Below are positions 1 to 8,014 of a stretch of DNA of 36,002 bases, in pieces. How positions within the stretch are numbered: position 1 is the stretch's first letter; each line of letters starts with the position of its first letter. The stretch comes from Mycobacterium sp. E2479 (GTDB taxonomy: Bacteria > Actinomycetota > Actinomycetes > Mycobacteriales > Mycobacteriaceae): contig NZ_LZJR01000156.1 of assembly GCF_001667925.1 (NCBI RefSeq), positions 1 to 36,002 of the forward strand. The letters are read 5' to 3'. A program made the translations under genes and the position numbers. The notes under the pieces are model-generated. The model did not search any database. It had not been told where the DNA came from and saw only the letters and a program-made list of their open reading frames with translations.

Positions 1-239
1 GCTACGTGCACACCGAATTCCACGACCGCGCCGGGATCGACATGGCCAAGTCGCCGTCGTTCATGTGGCTCGAGGTCGACGACGTGGTCAGCCAGAGCCT
101 GGCCGATATCGCCCGCGGCAAGGTGATCAGCATCCCGGGCCTGCAGTACAAGGCGATCATCGCCGCAGAGCGCCTGATCCCGCGGAGCCTGATGCGGGCG
201 GTCACCAAACGAATCGGGAGTGGTCGTGGGCGGACCTGA
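1..239 (+). CDS. Short-chain dehydrogenase/reductase, C-terminal end only
   Basis: The window opens inside this gene; the frame is read from base 3 and closes at TGA 237-239, giving about 78 visible residues. The visible part begins YVHTEFHDRAGIDM and continues with a GKVISIPGLQYKAI segment. This matches the substrate-side C-terminus of mycobacterial SDR oxidoreductases, where a PGxVxTEF turn follows the catalytic YxxxK. The Rossmann motif and active site lie outside the window, so substrate and cofactor cannot be judged. Its last 14 bases overlap the chosen pyrE start, which suggests cotranscription and translational coupling. Family assignment is fairly safe; the particular function is unknown. 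Confidence 0.75.
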   Translation, partial: YVHTEFHDRAGIDMAKSPSFMWLEVDDVVSQSLADIARGKVISIPGLQYKAIIAAERLIPRSLMRAVTKRIGSGRGRT

Positions 240-765
240 CCGCAAGGAGTTGGCGGACCTGGTGTCACGGCTGTCGGTGGTGCACGGGCGGGTCACGCTG
301 TCTTCCGGCAAGGAGGCCGACTATTACGTCGACCTGCGTCGGGCCACGCTGCACCACCGCGCCTCGGCGTTGATCGGCGCGTTGATGCGCGAACTGACCA
401 GTGACTGGGATTACGACGTGGTCGGCGGCCTGACCCTCGGGGCCGATCCGGTGGCCACCGCCGTGATGCACGCACCGGGTCGCCCGATCGACGCCTTCGT
501 CGTGCGTAAGTCGGCGAAGACCCATGGGCTGCAACGTCTTATCGAAGGATCCGAGGTTTCCGGTAAGCGGGCGCTGGTCGTAGAGGACACCAGTACCACC
601 GGCAACTCTGCGCTCACCGCGGTGCGCGCCGTCCGGGACGCCGGCGGAGAAGTGGTGGGGGTGGCCACCGTCGTGGATCGCGCGACCGGCGCGGCCCAGG
701 CCATCGAGGCCGCGGGGTTGCCCTATCGAAGTGTGCTCGGCCTCACCGATCTGGGGCTGAGCTAG
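226..765 (+). CDS. pyrE: Orotate phosphoribosyltransferase
   Basis: This enzyme transfers phosphoribose from PRPP to orotate to give OMP in de novo pyrimidine synthesis in the cytoplasm. The protein has 179 residues. It shows the orotate/PRPP-loop segment LSSGKEADYYVDLR near residue 25, the KSAKTHGLQRLIEG loop, and the PRPP-binding signature VLVVEDTSTTGNS type (here ALVVEDTSTTGNS). GTG 226 is chosen over the in-frame GTG 220 because it gives the N-terminus MGGPDRKELADLV, matching the length and start recalled for M. tuberculosis PyrE (Rv0382c). The start lies inside the preceding SDR gene. Downstream lipoprotein and methyltransferase genes follow on the same strand after a 227-bp gap. Confidence 0.95.
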   Translation: MGGPDRKELADLVSRLSVVHGRVTLSSGKEADYYVDLRRATLHHRASALIGALMRELTSDWDYDVVGGLTLGADPVATAVMHAPGRPIDAFVVRKSAKTHGLQRLIEGSEVSGKRALVVEDTSTTGNSALTAVRAVRDAGGEVVGVATVVDRATGAAQAIEAAGLPYRSVLGLTDLGLS

Positions 766-850
766 TTGGCGGCGGGCTCTGGCAGGCACCAGCTGTCACA
801 TGTGCCGCGGGTGTCCCTGGCGCGGACGATGTTCGTTGTGCCCGCCTCAC

Positions 851-893
851 AGCGACAAGTACGTCTTAGCGCGAGGGCGCCCGAGTTGTCGCT
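851..893. repeat. 8-bp inverted repeat between pyrE and the lipoprotein gene
   Basis: Perfect arms AGCGACAA (851-858) and TTGTCGCT (886-893) are separated by 27 bases. They lie in the 227-bp gap 766-992, which otherwise shows no gene. No T-tract follows, so a standard intrinsic terminator is unlikely. A protein-binding site or an RNA stem in the leader of the next gene is possible, but nothing in the sequence identifies a partner. Confidence 0.35.
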
Positions 894-992
894 CAAAGGC
901 GGGCAATTCGTCCATACCTTGCGCCGGGGACTGCAGTGCCCCGTGGGGCGGACGTGGCGCGGGTGCCTCGGCTTGACCTCGAGCCGCTGATC

Positions 993-1895
993 ATGCGTAC
1001 CGTCCTTGCGATAGTCGCCTGCGTGGTCGCCTGCCTGGCCGGCTGCTCGTCCGCTAGCCAACCAGCGCGTCCCTACGGCGCCCAGGGGGCGCGGCTCGGC
1101 GAATCGCTGGCCCTGCTCGGCTGGAACATGTCGGTGTCGAATTTGCGCTGGGACGGCGATTACGTGCTTGTCGACGTCGACGCCAGCGCCGCCTCGGCCA
1201 AGGACCCGCACGCCAATCCCGAAGACATCCGCTTCGGGCTATACGGCGCGCTGGCCCACCCCATCGAGGTCACCGGCCTGGGCAGCTGCGCCAACGCCAA
1301 GGCCGGTGTGCGTGACATCCCCACGCCGCTCTCGGCGCCGCGCGATCGGCTCACGGGCACGGTTTGTCTTGGGCCGCTGAAGGATCGAAGCCAGGTGCGC
1401 GGGGTCTACGGCTATTCGCCGCGCGACCGGATCCCGAACAGCTCGTCGGCCTACCCGGTCGCCTTCCCCGTCGGTCTGCTGCCGACCAACGCCAACGACA
1501 GCGGCGGCCTGGCGGTCAAGACGGTCAGCCTGTCGGCGTGGCGGGCCGACGGCATCCCGGTGACCAAGATGCAGCTGGGTGACCCGGGAGCGTTCACCGG
1601 CAACGGGTACATGCTGCTGGGGCTGGAAGCCACCTCCGTCGCGGCCCGCTATCGCGACGAGTCCGCCAAGCGCGGCGGCCCGATGATGCTGCTGGCATCG
1701 CCGACCCTGCCCGCCCCGGGGCTGAGCCCCGCCTGCGCGGCGTACGGGTCGTCGGTGCTGATCCTGCCCGATGCCTCATTGGACGCGGTGCACGTCAACG
1801 CGTCGCTGTGCACCCAGGGCGAGATCAACGACGCGTTGCTCTACGCGACGCTGGCCATCGACGGCACGCACGCCGGCGTGTGGACGCAGCGATGA
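993..1895 (+). CDS. Putative lipoprotein of unknown function (Rv0381c-like)
   Basis: The product is 300 residues. It begins MRTVLAIVACVVACLAGCSS, a short positively charged signal followed by a hydrophobic core and the lipobox L-A-G-C, predicting lipidation at Cys18 and anchoring on the outer face of the membrane. ATG 993 was chosen over an upstream GTG at 936 because it puts the lipobox at the expected distance. The mature part has several Cys residues and no catalytic motif that I recognise. The last codon overlaps the next gene through an ATGA junction (1892-1895), so the two are translationally coupled. It resembles M. tuberculosis Rv0381c in length and context. Function is unknown; the lipoprotein assignment is good. 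Confidence 0.8.
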   Translation: MRTVLAIVACVVACLAGCSSASQPARPYGAQGARLGESLALLGWNMSVSNLRWDGDYVLVDVDASAASAKDPHANPEDIRFGLYGALAHPIEVTGLGSCANAKAGVRDIPTPLSAPRDRLTGTVCLGPLKDRSQVRGVYGYSPRDRIPNSSSAYPVAFPVGLLPTNANDSGGLAVKTVSLSAWRADGIPVTKMQLGDPGAFTGNGYMLLGLEATSVAARYRDESAKRGGPMMLLASPTLPAPGLSPACAAYGSSVLILPDASLDAVHVNASLCTQGEINDALLYATLAIDGTHAGVWTQR

Positions 1896-2539
1896 GCGGC
1901 CCCGGTCCCACCGAATGGGCGATGACACCGCCGGCCGGCGTCGGGCCGTGGCCCGGTGATCCGCCCGACAACCCGCGCTATGACCCAGTCCTGTTGCGCG
2001 AGGGCGACACTCGCAACGTCGTCGATGCATACCGGTACTGGACGCGCGAAGCGATCATCGCCGACATCGACCGGCGGCGGCACCCCCTACACGTGGCGAT
2101 CGAGAACTTCGGCCACGACGCCAACATCGGTTCGGTGGTGCGCACCGCCAACGCGTTCGCGGTGCACACCGTGCACATCGTGGGGCGGCGGCGGTGGAAT
2201 CGCCGCGGCGCCATGGTGACAGATCGCTATCAGCGGTTGTGCCATCACGACAGCACCGCCGAGCTGCTGGAGTTTGCCGCGGACGCCGGGCTGACAGTGG
2301 TCGCCGTGGACAACGTCCCGGGCGCGACGCGCTTGGAGCAGACCGCGCTGCCCCGCGAGTGCCTGCTGGTGTTCGGCCAGGAGGGGCCCGGCATCACCGA
2401 CGACATCCGTAGGGGTGCGGGGCTGACGGTATCGATCGCGCAGTTCGGATCGACGCGCAGTATCAACGCGGGCGTCGCCGCCGGAATCGCCATGCACGCG
2501 TGGGTCAGGCAGCACGCCGATTTGTCCCGCGCCTGGTGA
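1892..2539 (+). CDS. SpoU/TrmH-family (SPOUT) RNA ribose 2'-O-methyltransferase
   Basis: Proteins of this family transfer a methyl group from SAM to ribose 2'-OH of tRNA or rRNA using a trefoil-knot fold. All three SPOUT motifs are present: NIGSVVRTANAF (motif 1, with the conserved Arg), LLVFGQEGPGI (motif 2) and IAQFGSTRSINAGVAAGIAM (motif 3). The protein has 215 residues and lacks the L30e-like N-terminal domain of larger family members. Its Pro-rich first 30 residues may be flexible. ATG 1892 overlaps the upstream stop as ATGA, fixing the start. It corresponds to Rv0380c by context. The RNA target cannot be read from the sequence. Confidence 0.88.
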   Translation: MSGPGPTEWAMTPPAGVGPWPGDPPDNPRYDPVLLREGDTRNVVDAYRYWTREAIIADIDRRRHPLHVAIENFGHDANIGSVVRTANAFAVHTVHIVGRRRWNRRGAMVTDRYQRLCHHDSTAELLEFAADAGLTVVAVDNVPGATRLEQTALPRECLLVFGQEGPGITDDIRRGAGLTVSIAQFGSTRSINAGVAAGIAMHAWVRQHADLSRAW

Positions 2540-2554
2540 CGTGCAGTGCGTCTT

Positions 2555-2612
2555 GAGTGTGAACTGAGGGCGGGCCCGCGGCGGCGCATCGCCCTGCATT
2601 CACACTCGACGC
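2555..2612. repeat. Intergenic inverted repeat with TTCACAC core, copy 1
   Basis: The gap 2540-2653 contains GAGTGTGAA (2555-2563) and its exact reverse complement TTCACACTC (2599-2607) around a GC-rich centre. The stretch ATTCACACTCGACGC at 2598-2612 recurs identically at 31327-31341 in another intergenic gap. AGTGTGAAC (2556-2564) also recurs there in reverse complement at 31307-31315. This points to a dispersed intergenic element rather than a chance stem. There is no T-tract, so it is not a classical terminator. Confidence 0.55.
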
Positions 2613-2653
2613 CCTGAACGCACACGCAACCGCGTGGTGCAGGATCGACAGCT

Positions 2654-3787
2654 ATGGATCAGCTCTGGGTCAACCGCGCGGCCAGCTGCGAAGCCGCTGT
2701 CACGCAACGACACCTGAAGCGGCTGTGGGGACTGCCCGCCACCCAGCTGGGGGTGGTGGCGTGGCCCGCGACGCGGCGCGACCGCTGGTTCGGCACCTGG
2801 CACTACTGGTGGCAGGCCCATCTGCTGGACTGCCTGATCGACGCCGAGGCGCGCGATCCGCAGCCGCACCGGCATACCGAGATCAACCGGCAGGTCCGCT
2901 CGCACCGGCTGCGCAACAACTTCTCCTGGATCAACAGCTACTACGACGACATGGCCTGGTTGGCGCTGGCGCTCGAACGCGCCGCCCGGATCGCCGGCGT
3001 CGAGCGCCGGCGCGCTTTACCCAAGCTCGCCAATCAATTCGTCGGGGCATGGGCGCCCGAGGACGGCGGCGGCATCCCGTGGCGCAAGTCCGACCAGTTC
3101 TTCAACGCCCCGGCCAACGGCCCCGCGGGAATCTTCCTCGCCCGCTACGGAGACCATCTGCAACGTGCCGAGCAGATGGGCGATTGGATCGACCAGACGC
3201 TGATCGACCCGGAGACGCACCTGGTGTTCGACGGCATCAAGGACGGTTCGCTGGTGCGCGCGCAGTACACCTACTGCCAGGGCGTGGTGCTGGGGCTGGA
3301 GACCGAACTCGCGGCCCGCACCGCCGCCGAGAGCAGGCAGCGTCACGCCGCCCGGGTGCACCGGCTGGTCGCGGCCGTGCGCGAACACATGGCGCCGGCG
3401 GGTGTGCTGGCCGGCACTGGCGGCGGGGACGGCGGCCTGTTCGCCGGGGTGACCGCCCGCTACCTGGCGCTGGTGGCCACGGCGCTGCCGGGGGAGGCGG
3501 CCGACGACGTGCTGGCCCGCGACACCGCCCGGCAGATCGTGCTGGCCAGCGCGAAGTCGGCCTGGGATAACCGTCAAACGGTGGACGGACTGCCGGTGTT
3601 CGGCCCATTTTGGGACCGCGACGCCCAGCTGCCCACGGCGGGCGGTAAGCAGGCGGAGTTCGTCGGGGGAGCGGTGATGGCTTCCGAGGTACCCGAACGG
3701 GACCTGTCGGTGCAGTTGTCGGGGTGGATGCTCATGGAGGCCGCCTGTAACGTCTCCGCCGAGTCGAAGAACAGGAGCCCCCGGTGA
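2654..3787 (+). CDS. GH76-family glycoside hydrolase (alpha-1,6-mannanase-like)
   Basis: The 377-residue protein resembles family GH76, whose characterised members are alpha-1,6-mannanases and related enzymes of the alpha/alpha toroid fold. The key sign is SYYDDMAWLALALERA, with the paired catalytic aspartates at Asp98-Asp99. Aromatic-rich GTWHYWWQAHLLDCLIDA precedes it, and NAPANGPAGIFLAR and YTYCQGVVLGLETEL follow, as in the family. No signal peptide is evident, so a cytoplasmic role on an alpha-mannosyl substrate (for example turnover of mannan-type glycolipids) is possible but unproven. It resembles Rv0365c. ATG 2654 is preceded by a weak AGGA. The stop overlaps the next gene as GTGA, suggesting coupling. 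Confidence 0.82.
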   Translation: MDQLWVNRAASCEAAVTQRHLKRLWGLPATQLGVVAWPATRRDRWFGTWHYWWQAHLLDCLIDAEARDPQPHRHTEINRQVRSHRLRNNFSWINSYYDDMAWLALALERAARIAGVERRRALPKLANQFVGAWAPEDGGGIPWRKSDQFFNAPANGPAGIFLARYGDHLQRAEQMGDWIDQTLIDPETHLVFDGIKDGSLVRAQYTYCQGVVLGLETELAARTAAESRQRHAARVHRLVAAVREHMAPAGVLAGTGGGDGGLFAGVTARYLALVATALPGEAADDVLARDTARQIVLASAKSAWDNRQTVDGLPVFGPFWDRDAQLPTAGGKQAEFVGGAVMASEVPERDLSVQLSGWMLMEAACNVSAESKNRSPR

Positions 3788-5136
3788 GCAATAAGGTCCA
3801 CCCCGACGCGGAGTCGGCCCTGCGCGGCCTGCTGAAGGACGGCATCACCATCGCCGCGGGCGGCTTCGGCCTTTGTGGCATCCCCGAGAAGCTGATCCAG
3901 GCTCTGGTCGACAGCGGCATCAAGGACCTCACCATCGTCGGAAACAACGCCGGCGTAGACGATTTCGGCATGGGGCTGCTGCTCAAGGGTCGGCAGGTGA
4001 AGAGGGTGATCGCCTCCTACGTCGGGGAGAACAAGGAGTTCGAGCGCCAGGTGCTGGCCGGCGAGCTGGATTTGGTGCTCACGCCGCAGGGCACGCTCGC
4101 GGAGAAGCTGCGGGCCGGCGGCGCGGGCATCCCCGGGTTCTACACCCGCACGGCCTTCGGCACCAACCTCGCCGAAGGAAAGGACACCAGGGTCTTCGAC
4201 GGCACCGAATACGTTCTGGAGGAAGGTATTCGGGCCGACGTGGCGATCGTCAAGGCGTGGAAAGGCGACACGGCCGGCAACCTCGTCTACCGCAAAACCG
4301 CGCGCAACTTCAACCCGATGATCGCCACCTGCGGCGCGATCACCGTCGCCGAGGTGGAAGAGCTGGTCGAGGCCGGCGAACTGGATCCCGACCTGGTCCA
4401 CACGCCGGGTATCTACGTCGACCGCATCATCGCGGGCACCGGCTACGAGAAGCGCATCGAGTTCCGCACTACCAGCGGCGGTGCCGCGCTGAAGAATGAC
4501 AGCCCCATCCGCGAGCGGATGGCCCAGCGCGCCGCCCAGGAACTGCGCGACGGCTTTTATGTGAACCTGGGCATCGGCATTCCGACGTTGGTGGCCAACT
4601 TCATCCCCGATGGCATCAAGGTCACGCTGCAATCCGAGAACGGCTTGCTCGGCATCGGGGCCTACCCGAGCGAGGACACCGTCGACCCGGATCTGATCAA
4701 CGCGGGCAAGCAGACCATCACCAGCCTGCCCGGGTCCAGCTTCTTCAGCAGCGCCGATTCCTTCGCGATGATCCGTGGCGGCCACATCGACCTATCCATA
4801 CTGGGCGCTCTGGAAGTCGCGGAGAACGGTGACCTGGCCAACTGGATGGTGCCGGGCAAGATGGTCAAAGGACCAGGCGGCGCAATGGATTTGGTGTCCG
4901 GTGTCAAACGGGTGATCGTGCTGATGGACCACACCGCCAAAGACGGCAGCCCGAAGATTCTGCGTCAATGCACGCTGCCGCTCACGGGCAAGAACGTGGT
5001 CGACATGATCATCACCAACCTGTGCGTCTTCGACGTCGAGCCGGGACAGGGACTGGTGCTCACCGAATTGCAGCCGGGAGTCACGGTCGAGGAAGTTCGC
5101 GCCAAGACGGGCTGCGACTTCAAAGTCGCGGTCTGA
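3784..5136 (+). CDS. Fused succinyl-CoA:3-oxoacid CoA-transferase (A and B subunits in one chain)
   Basis: Family I CoA-transferases move CoA between succinyl-CoA and acetoacetate or a similar oxoacid through a glutamyl-CoA intermediate. Here the alpha-type half (about residues 1-230, with GGFGLCGIPEKLI and IVGNNAG) and the beta-type half (about 240-450, with NLGIGIPTLVANFI) lie in one 450-residue frame joined by a short linker near RTTSGGAALKNDS. The catalytic Glu is Glu285 in QSENGLLGIG. Bacteria often encode these as separate scoA and scoB genes, as recalled for M. tuberculosis Rv2504c/Rv2503c; the fused form resembles mitochondrial SCOT. The start GTG 3784 overlaps the GH76 stop and has AGGAG at 3773-3777. 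Family assignment is strong; the exact acceptor acid is not certain. Confidence 0.92.
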   Translation: MSNKVHPDAESALRGLLKDGITIAAGGFGLCGIPEKLIQALVDSGIKDLTIVGNNAGVDDFGMGLLLKGRQVKRVIASYVGENKEFERQVLAGELDLVLTPQGTLAEKLRAGGAGIPGFYTRTAFGTNLAEGKDTRVFDGTEYVLEEGIRADVAIVKAWKGDTAGNLVYRKTARNFNPMIATCGAITVAEVEELVEAGELDPDLVHTPGIYVDRIIAGTGYEKRIEFRTTSGGAALKNDSPIRERMAQRAAQELRDGFYVNLGIGIPTLVANFIPDGIKVTLQSENGLLGIGAYPSEDTVDPDLINAGKQTITSLPGSSFFSSADSFAMIRGGHIDLSILGALEVAENGDLANWMVPGKMVKGPGGAMDLVSGVKRVIVLMDHTAKDGSPKILRQCTLPLTGKNVVDMIITNLCVFDVEPGQGLVLTELQPGVTVEEVRAKTGCDFKVAV

Positions 5137-5157
5137 CCCCACGATTGTCTCGGCCGG

Positions 5158-5850
5158 CTACTCGGCCGCCGGCAGCCGTTCGGCTTCCCGGTCGTCTGTG
5201 CTCTGCGCGCGCCGCCGTCCCCGATAGCTGCGCAGGGCGGCGATGAACGCCGGCATCAGGGAGACGACGAGGATCGCCAACAGTATTTTCTGCAGGTTAT
5301 GGTGCACGAACGGCACATTGCCCATGAAGTAGCCGGCCAGCGTGACACCGCCGCCCCAGAGGATGCCGCCGACGATGTCGAAGCCCAGGAACACCGGGTA
5401 GCGCATGTAGGAGACCCCGGCGACCGGTGGGACGAACGTCCGCACGAACGGCGCAAACCGGGCCAGGATGATCGCCCAGGGCCCATATTTCTCGAAGAAC
5501 GCGTGTGACTCGGTCACATAATGTTTCTTGAAGAATCGGGAGTCTTCCTTCTTGAACAGCGCCGGGCCGATTCTCCGGCCGATGAAGTACCCCGTCTGAT
5601 CGCCCAGTATCGCCACCGTGGCGACGGCCGGGGCCAGCACCCAGATGCTGGCCGGTGGGTTCGGGTGCGCGGCCAGCAGACCGCCGGTGAACAGCAGCGA
5701 TTCCCCGGGCAACAGCGGAAACAGCAGCCCGGTCTCGATGAAGACAATGATCAGGATGCCGGGCAGGACCGCGGACCCGAAGACGCCATCGGCGCCCAAC
5801 CAATACATCGGGTCGAAGATGTGGGGCAGGGCCGTCACGGCGGTGCTCAT
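5158..5850 (-). CDS. DedA-family membrane protein (Rv0364-like)
   Basis: DedA proteins are small polytopic membrane proteins linked to lipid carrier recycling, envelope integrity and membrane potential. This one has 230 residues. It carries the family features ETGLLFPLLPGESLLFTGG, GDQTGYFIGRRIG, FARFAPFVRTFVPPVAG-type text (here LARFAPFVRTFVPPVAG) and GGILWGGGVTLAGYFMG, with hydrophobic segments throughout and a basic cytoplasmic tail SYRGRRRAQS. It converges with the CoA-transferase gene (21-bp gap) and is divergent from fba across 140 bp. In M. tuberculosis the same neighbour pair, Rv0364 and fba, is recalled. The substrate is not known. Confidence 0.9.
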   Translation of the reverse strand: MSTAVTALPHIFDPMYWLGADGVFGSAVLPGILIIVFIETGLLFPLLPGESLLFTGGLLAAHPNPPASIWVLAPAVATVAILGDQTGYFIGRRIGPALFKKEDSRFFKKHYVTESHAFFEKYGPWAIILARFAPFVRTFVPPVAGVSYMRYPVFLGFDIVGGILWGGGVTLAGYFMGNVPFVHHNLQKILLAILVVSLMPAFIAALRSYRGRRRAQSTDDREAERLPAAE

Positions 5851-5904
5851 GATCCCTCAACATACCGGCGAAATCAGCTTGGCCCGCACGAAGCCCGGAC
5901 TAAC

Positions 5905-5923
5905 CCGCCGCCCGGCGCGGCGG
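5905..5923. other. GC-rich hairpin in the dedA-type gene/fba divergent region
   Basis: Arms CCGCCGC (5905-5911) and GCGGCGG (5917-5923) pair perfectly around a 5-base loop. The stem lies in the 140-bp gap between two divergent starts and so falls in a leader or promoter region of one of them. In DNA this rich in G and C such stems arise easily, and no regulator is indicated. Confidence 0.3.
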
Positions 5924-5990
5924 CCGGTTTGCCGGGTAGCTGCCGACCACGCATCCGTGGTTGGGTAGGACCAGCCGTCAGGAGGTGTCT

Positions 5991-7025
5991 ATGCCCATCG
6001 CCACGCCCGAGGTCTATGCCGAGATGCTGCGACGCGCCAAGGAGCACTCGTATGCCTTCCCGGCGATCAACTGCACGTCGTCCGAGACGGTCAACGCGGC
6101 CATCAAAGGCTTCGCCGATGCCGGCAGCGACGGGATCATCCAGTTCTCCACCGGTGGCGCCGAATTCGCGTCCGGGCTGGGGGTGAAGGACATGGTGACC
6201 GGCGCGGTGGCACTGGCCGAGTTCACCCGTTGTATCGCTGACAGATATCCGATCAACGTTGCGCTGCACACCGACCATTGCCCCAAGGACAAGCTGGGCA
6301 CCTATGTCCGCCCGCTGCTGGCGATTTCGGCCGAACGGGTGGCCGCGGGCCGAGAGCCGCTGTTCGGGTCGCACATGTGGGATGGTTCGGCCGTGCCGAT
6401 CGACGAGAATCTGCAGATCGCCCGGGAACTGCTCAAGGACGCGGCGGCGGCCAAGATCATCCTCGAGATCGAGATCGGCGTCGTGGGTGGCGAGGAGGAC
6501 GGTGTCGCCCACGAGATCAACGACAAGCTCTACACCTCACCGGACGATTTCGAGAAGACCATCGATGCGCTCGGTCACGGCGAGCACGGCAAGTACCTGC
6601 TCGCCGCCACGTTCGGCAACGTGCACGGCGTCTACAAGCCCGGCAACGTCAAGCTCCGCCCCGACATATTGGCGCAGGGTCAAAAGGTGGCGGCGGCCAA
6701 GCTGGGGCTGCCGGATGAGGCCAAGCCGTTCGACTTCGTCTTCCACGGCGGTTCCGGTTCGTTGACGTCGGAGATCGAGGACTCGCTACGCTACGGCGTG
6801 GTGAAGATGAACGTCGACACCGACACCCAGTACGCATTCACCCGTCCCATCGCCGGCCACATGTTCGGCAACTACGACGGCGTGCTCAAGGTAGACGGTG
6901 AGGTCGGCGTCAAGAAGGTCTACGACCCGCGCAGCTATCTGAAGAAGGCCGAGGCGTCGATGTCCGAGCGAGTGGTCCGGGCCTGCACCGACCTGCACTG
7001 CGCCGGAAAGTCAGTCGGCAGCTAG
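5991..7025 (+). CDS. fba: Class II fructose-bisphosphate aldolase
   Basis: It cleaves fructose-1,6-bisphosphate to dihydroxyacetone phosphate and glyceraldehyde-3-phosphate, and runs in reverse in gluconeogenesis, using a bound zinc ion. The 344-residue protein shows the class II motifs ALHTDHCPKDK (zinc His and catalytic Asp), EIEIGVVGGEEDGV, ATFGNVHGVYKPG (zinc His), VFHGGSGS (zinc His) and KMNVDTDTQYAFTR. ATG 5991 was chosen over an upstream in-frame GTG at 5961 because AGGAGG sits at 5980-5985 and the length then equals that recalled for M. tuberculosis Fba (Rv0363c). The stop TAG 7023-7025 overlaps the stop of the convergent gene in the shared tetramer CTAG. Confidence 0.97.
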   Translation: MPIATPEVYAEMLRRAKEHSYAFPAINCTSSETVNAAIKGFADAGSDGIIQFSTGGAEFASGLGVKDMVTGAVALAEFTRCIADRYPINVALHTDHCPKDKLGTYVRPLLAISAERVAAGREPLFGSHMWDGSAVPIDENLQIARELLKDAAAAKIILEIEIGVVGGEEDGVAHEINDKLYTSPDDFEKTIDALGHGEHGKYLLAATFGNVHGVYKPGNVKLRPDILAQGQKVAAAKLGLPDEAKPFDFVFHGGSGSLTSEIEDSLRYGVVKMNVDTDTQYAFTRPIAGHMFGNYDGVLKVDGEVGVKKVYDPRSYLKKAEASMSERVVRACTDLHCAGKSVGS

Positions 7026-7894
7026 CCGCTGGGCGACTGGCACACCTTCCACTGGTCGTCGCGATACTGCAGATCCAGGCTGCGGGTGGAGCGCACCTGC
7101 GGGTCGTACGCCATGAACGTGGTGACGTTCGCCTCGGCGTGCTGGCCGTTGACCACCACCTGATCGATGCTGGCGATCACCGGATACTGCTTGGCCGCCG
7201 ACACCCGGCGATAGGTCTCGTCCCAGGCGTGTTCGTCGTAATCGGCGTAGCCGTCGCGGGTGGTGCCGCACGTGATCGTGCGCAGCGTGGTCAGATCACC
7301 ACGCTGGATCGCTACGTCGAAGTTCTGAATGGTCTGCCGAACCTGGTCTTCCCGAGACACGTTCGAGTGTTTGCCCCGGGTGAGCAGCACGGTGCCCAGG
7401 ATCGCGATCGCCGCCAGCGCCAAGACGATCACTACCAGCGCCAGAATCCAGCCCCAGTTGAATTGTCTTGACGTACGCAACTTCGCGCCGAGGCGGGGCG
7501 GGATCGATTGCGGGACAGCTGCTTTGGGTGGCGCTTCGAACTGCGCGGTACCATCCTGTCCTGGCGCCGCCCCGAAGGCCTCGGTGGCGGGCTCCGCCGT
7601 GGCGGCAATGACGGTGGTTTCTTTGGCGTCGAAGCCCGGCGCGGTGAACCGACGTTCGCGCTGGCCTCCGTTCGGTATTTCCTCGGGTCCGCTGGGCGGG
7701 TCGGGTCTGTTGATCACCTCGGTTTCGGTCTCCGGATCGCTGGGGACCAGGGGGACGCCCTCGGTGGCGTCGTCTCCGGTTTCGAAGCCGGACTCGGCCC
7801 CCCACTCGTCGCTCGGTTCGCCGCGAGACTCGCGTGGGTCGAACCCGCGCCGTTTCGGCGCGCCGCCGCGGTCGGGTTCGGATCGTTTGGGCAT
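7022..7894 (-). CDS. Single-pass membrane protein with acidic N-terminal tail (Rv0361-like)
   Basis: The product is 290 residues: a long, charged, Pro/Glu-rich cytoplasmic region (about 1-145), one membrane segment WGWILALVVIVLALAAIAIL (about 147-166 and a little beyond), then an extracytoplasmic domain of about 115 residues ending in QYRDDQWKVCQSPSG. The outer domain looks like the small NTF2/DUF4878-like folds common in mycobacterial membrane proteins, with EDQVRQTIQNFDVAIQRGD and two Cys. ATG 7894 was preferred to an earlier start at 7981 because the extra residues look non-coding and GGGAGG lies upstream. Its stop overlaps that of fba in CTAG. It resembles Rv0361. In H37Rv, mgtE is recalled between this gene and fba; it is absent here. 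Function unknown. Confidence 0.8.
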   Translation of the reverse strand: MPKRSEPDRGGAPKRRGFDPRESRGEPSDEWGAESGFETGDDATEGVPLVPSDPETETEVINRPDPPSGPEEIPNGGQRERRFTAPGFDAKETTVIAATAEPATEAFGAAPGQDGTAQFEAPPKAAVPQSIPPRLGAKLRTSRQFNWGWILALVVIVLALAAIAILGTVLLTRGKHSNVSREDQVRQTIQNFDVAIQRGDLTTLRTITCGTTRDGYADYDEHAWDETYRRVSAAKQYPVIASIDQVVVNGQHAEANVTTFMAYDPQVRSTRSLDLQYRDDQWKVCQSPSG

Positions 7895-8014
7895 GAGTAC
7901 TACTGTCCTCCCGCTTCGTGGGGTAGTTGCAGAGCTTAGCGACCCAGTACCCGTCTTCCGGCGTTGGCCGAGGTGCGTCACGCGGGCAAAACGGGCGAGC
8001 TGCAGAATAGAGCC

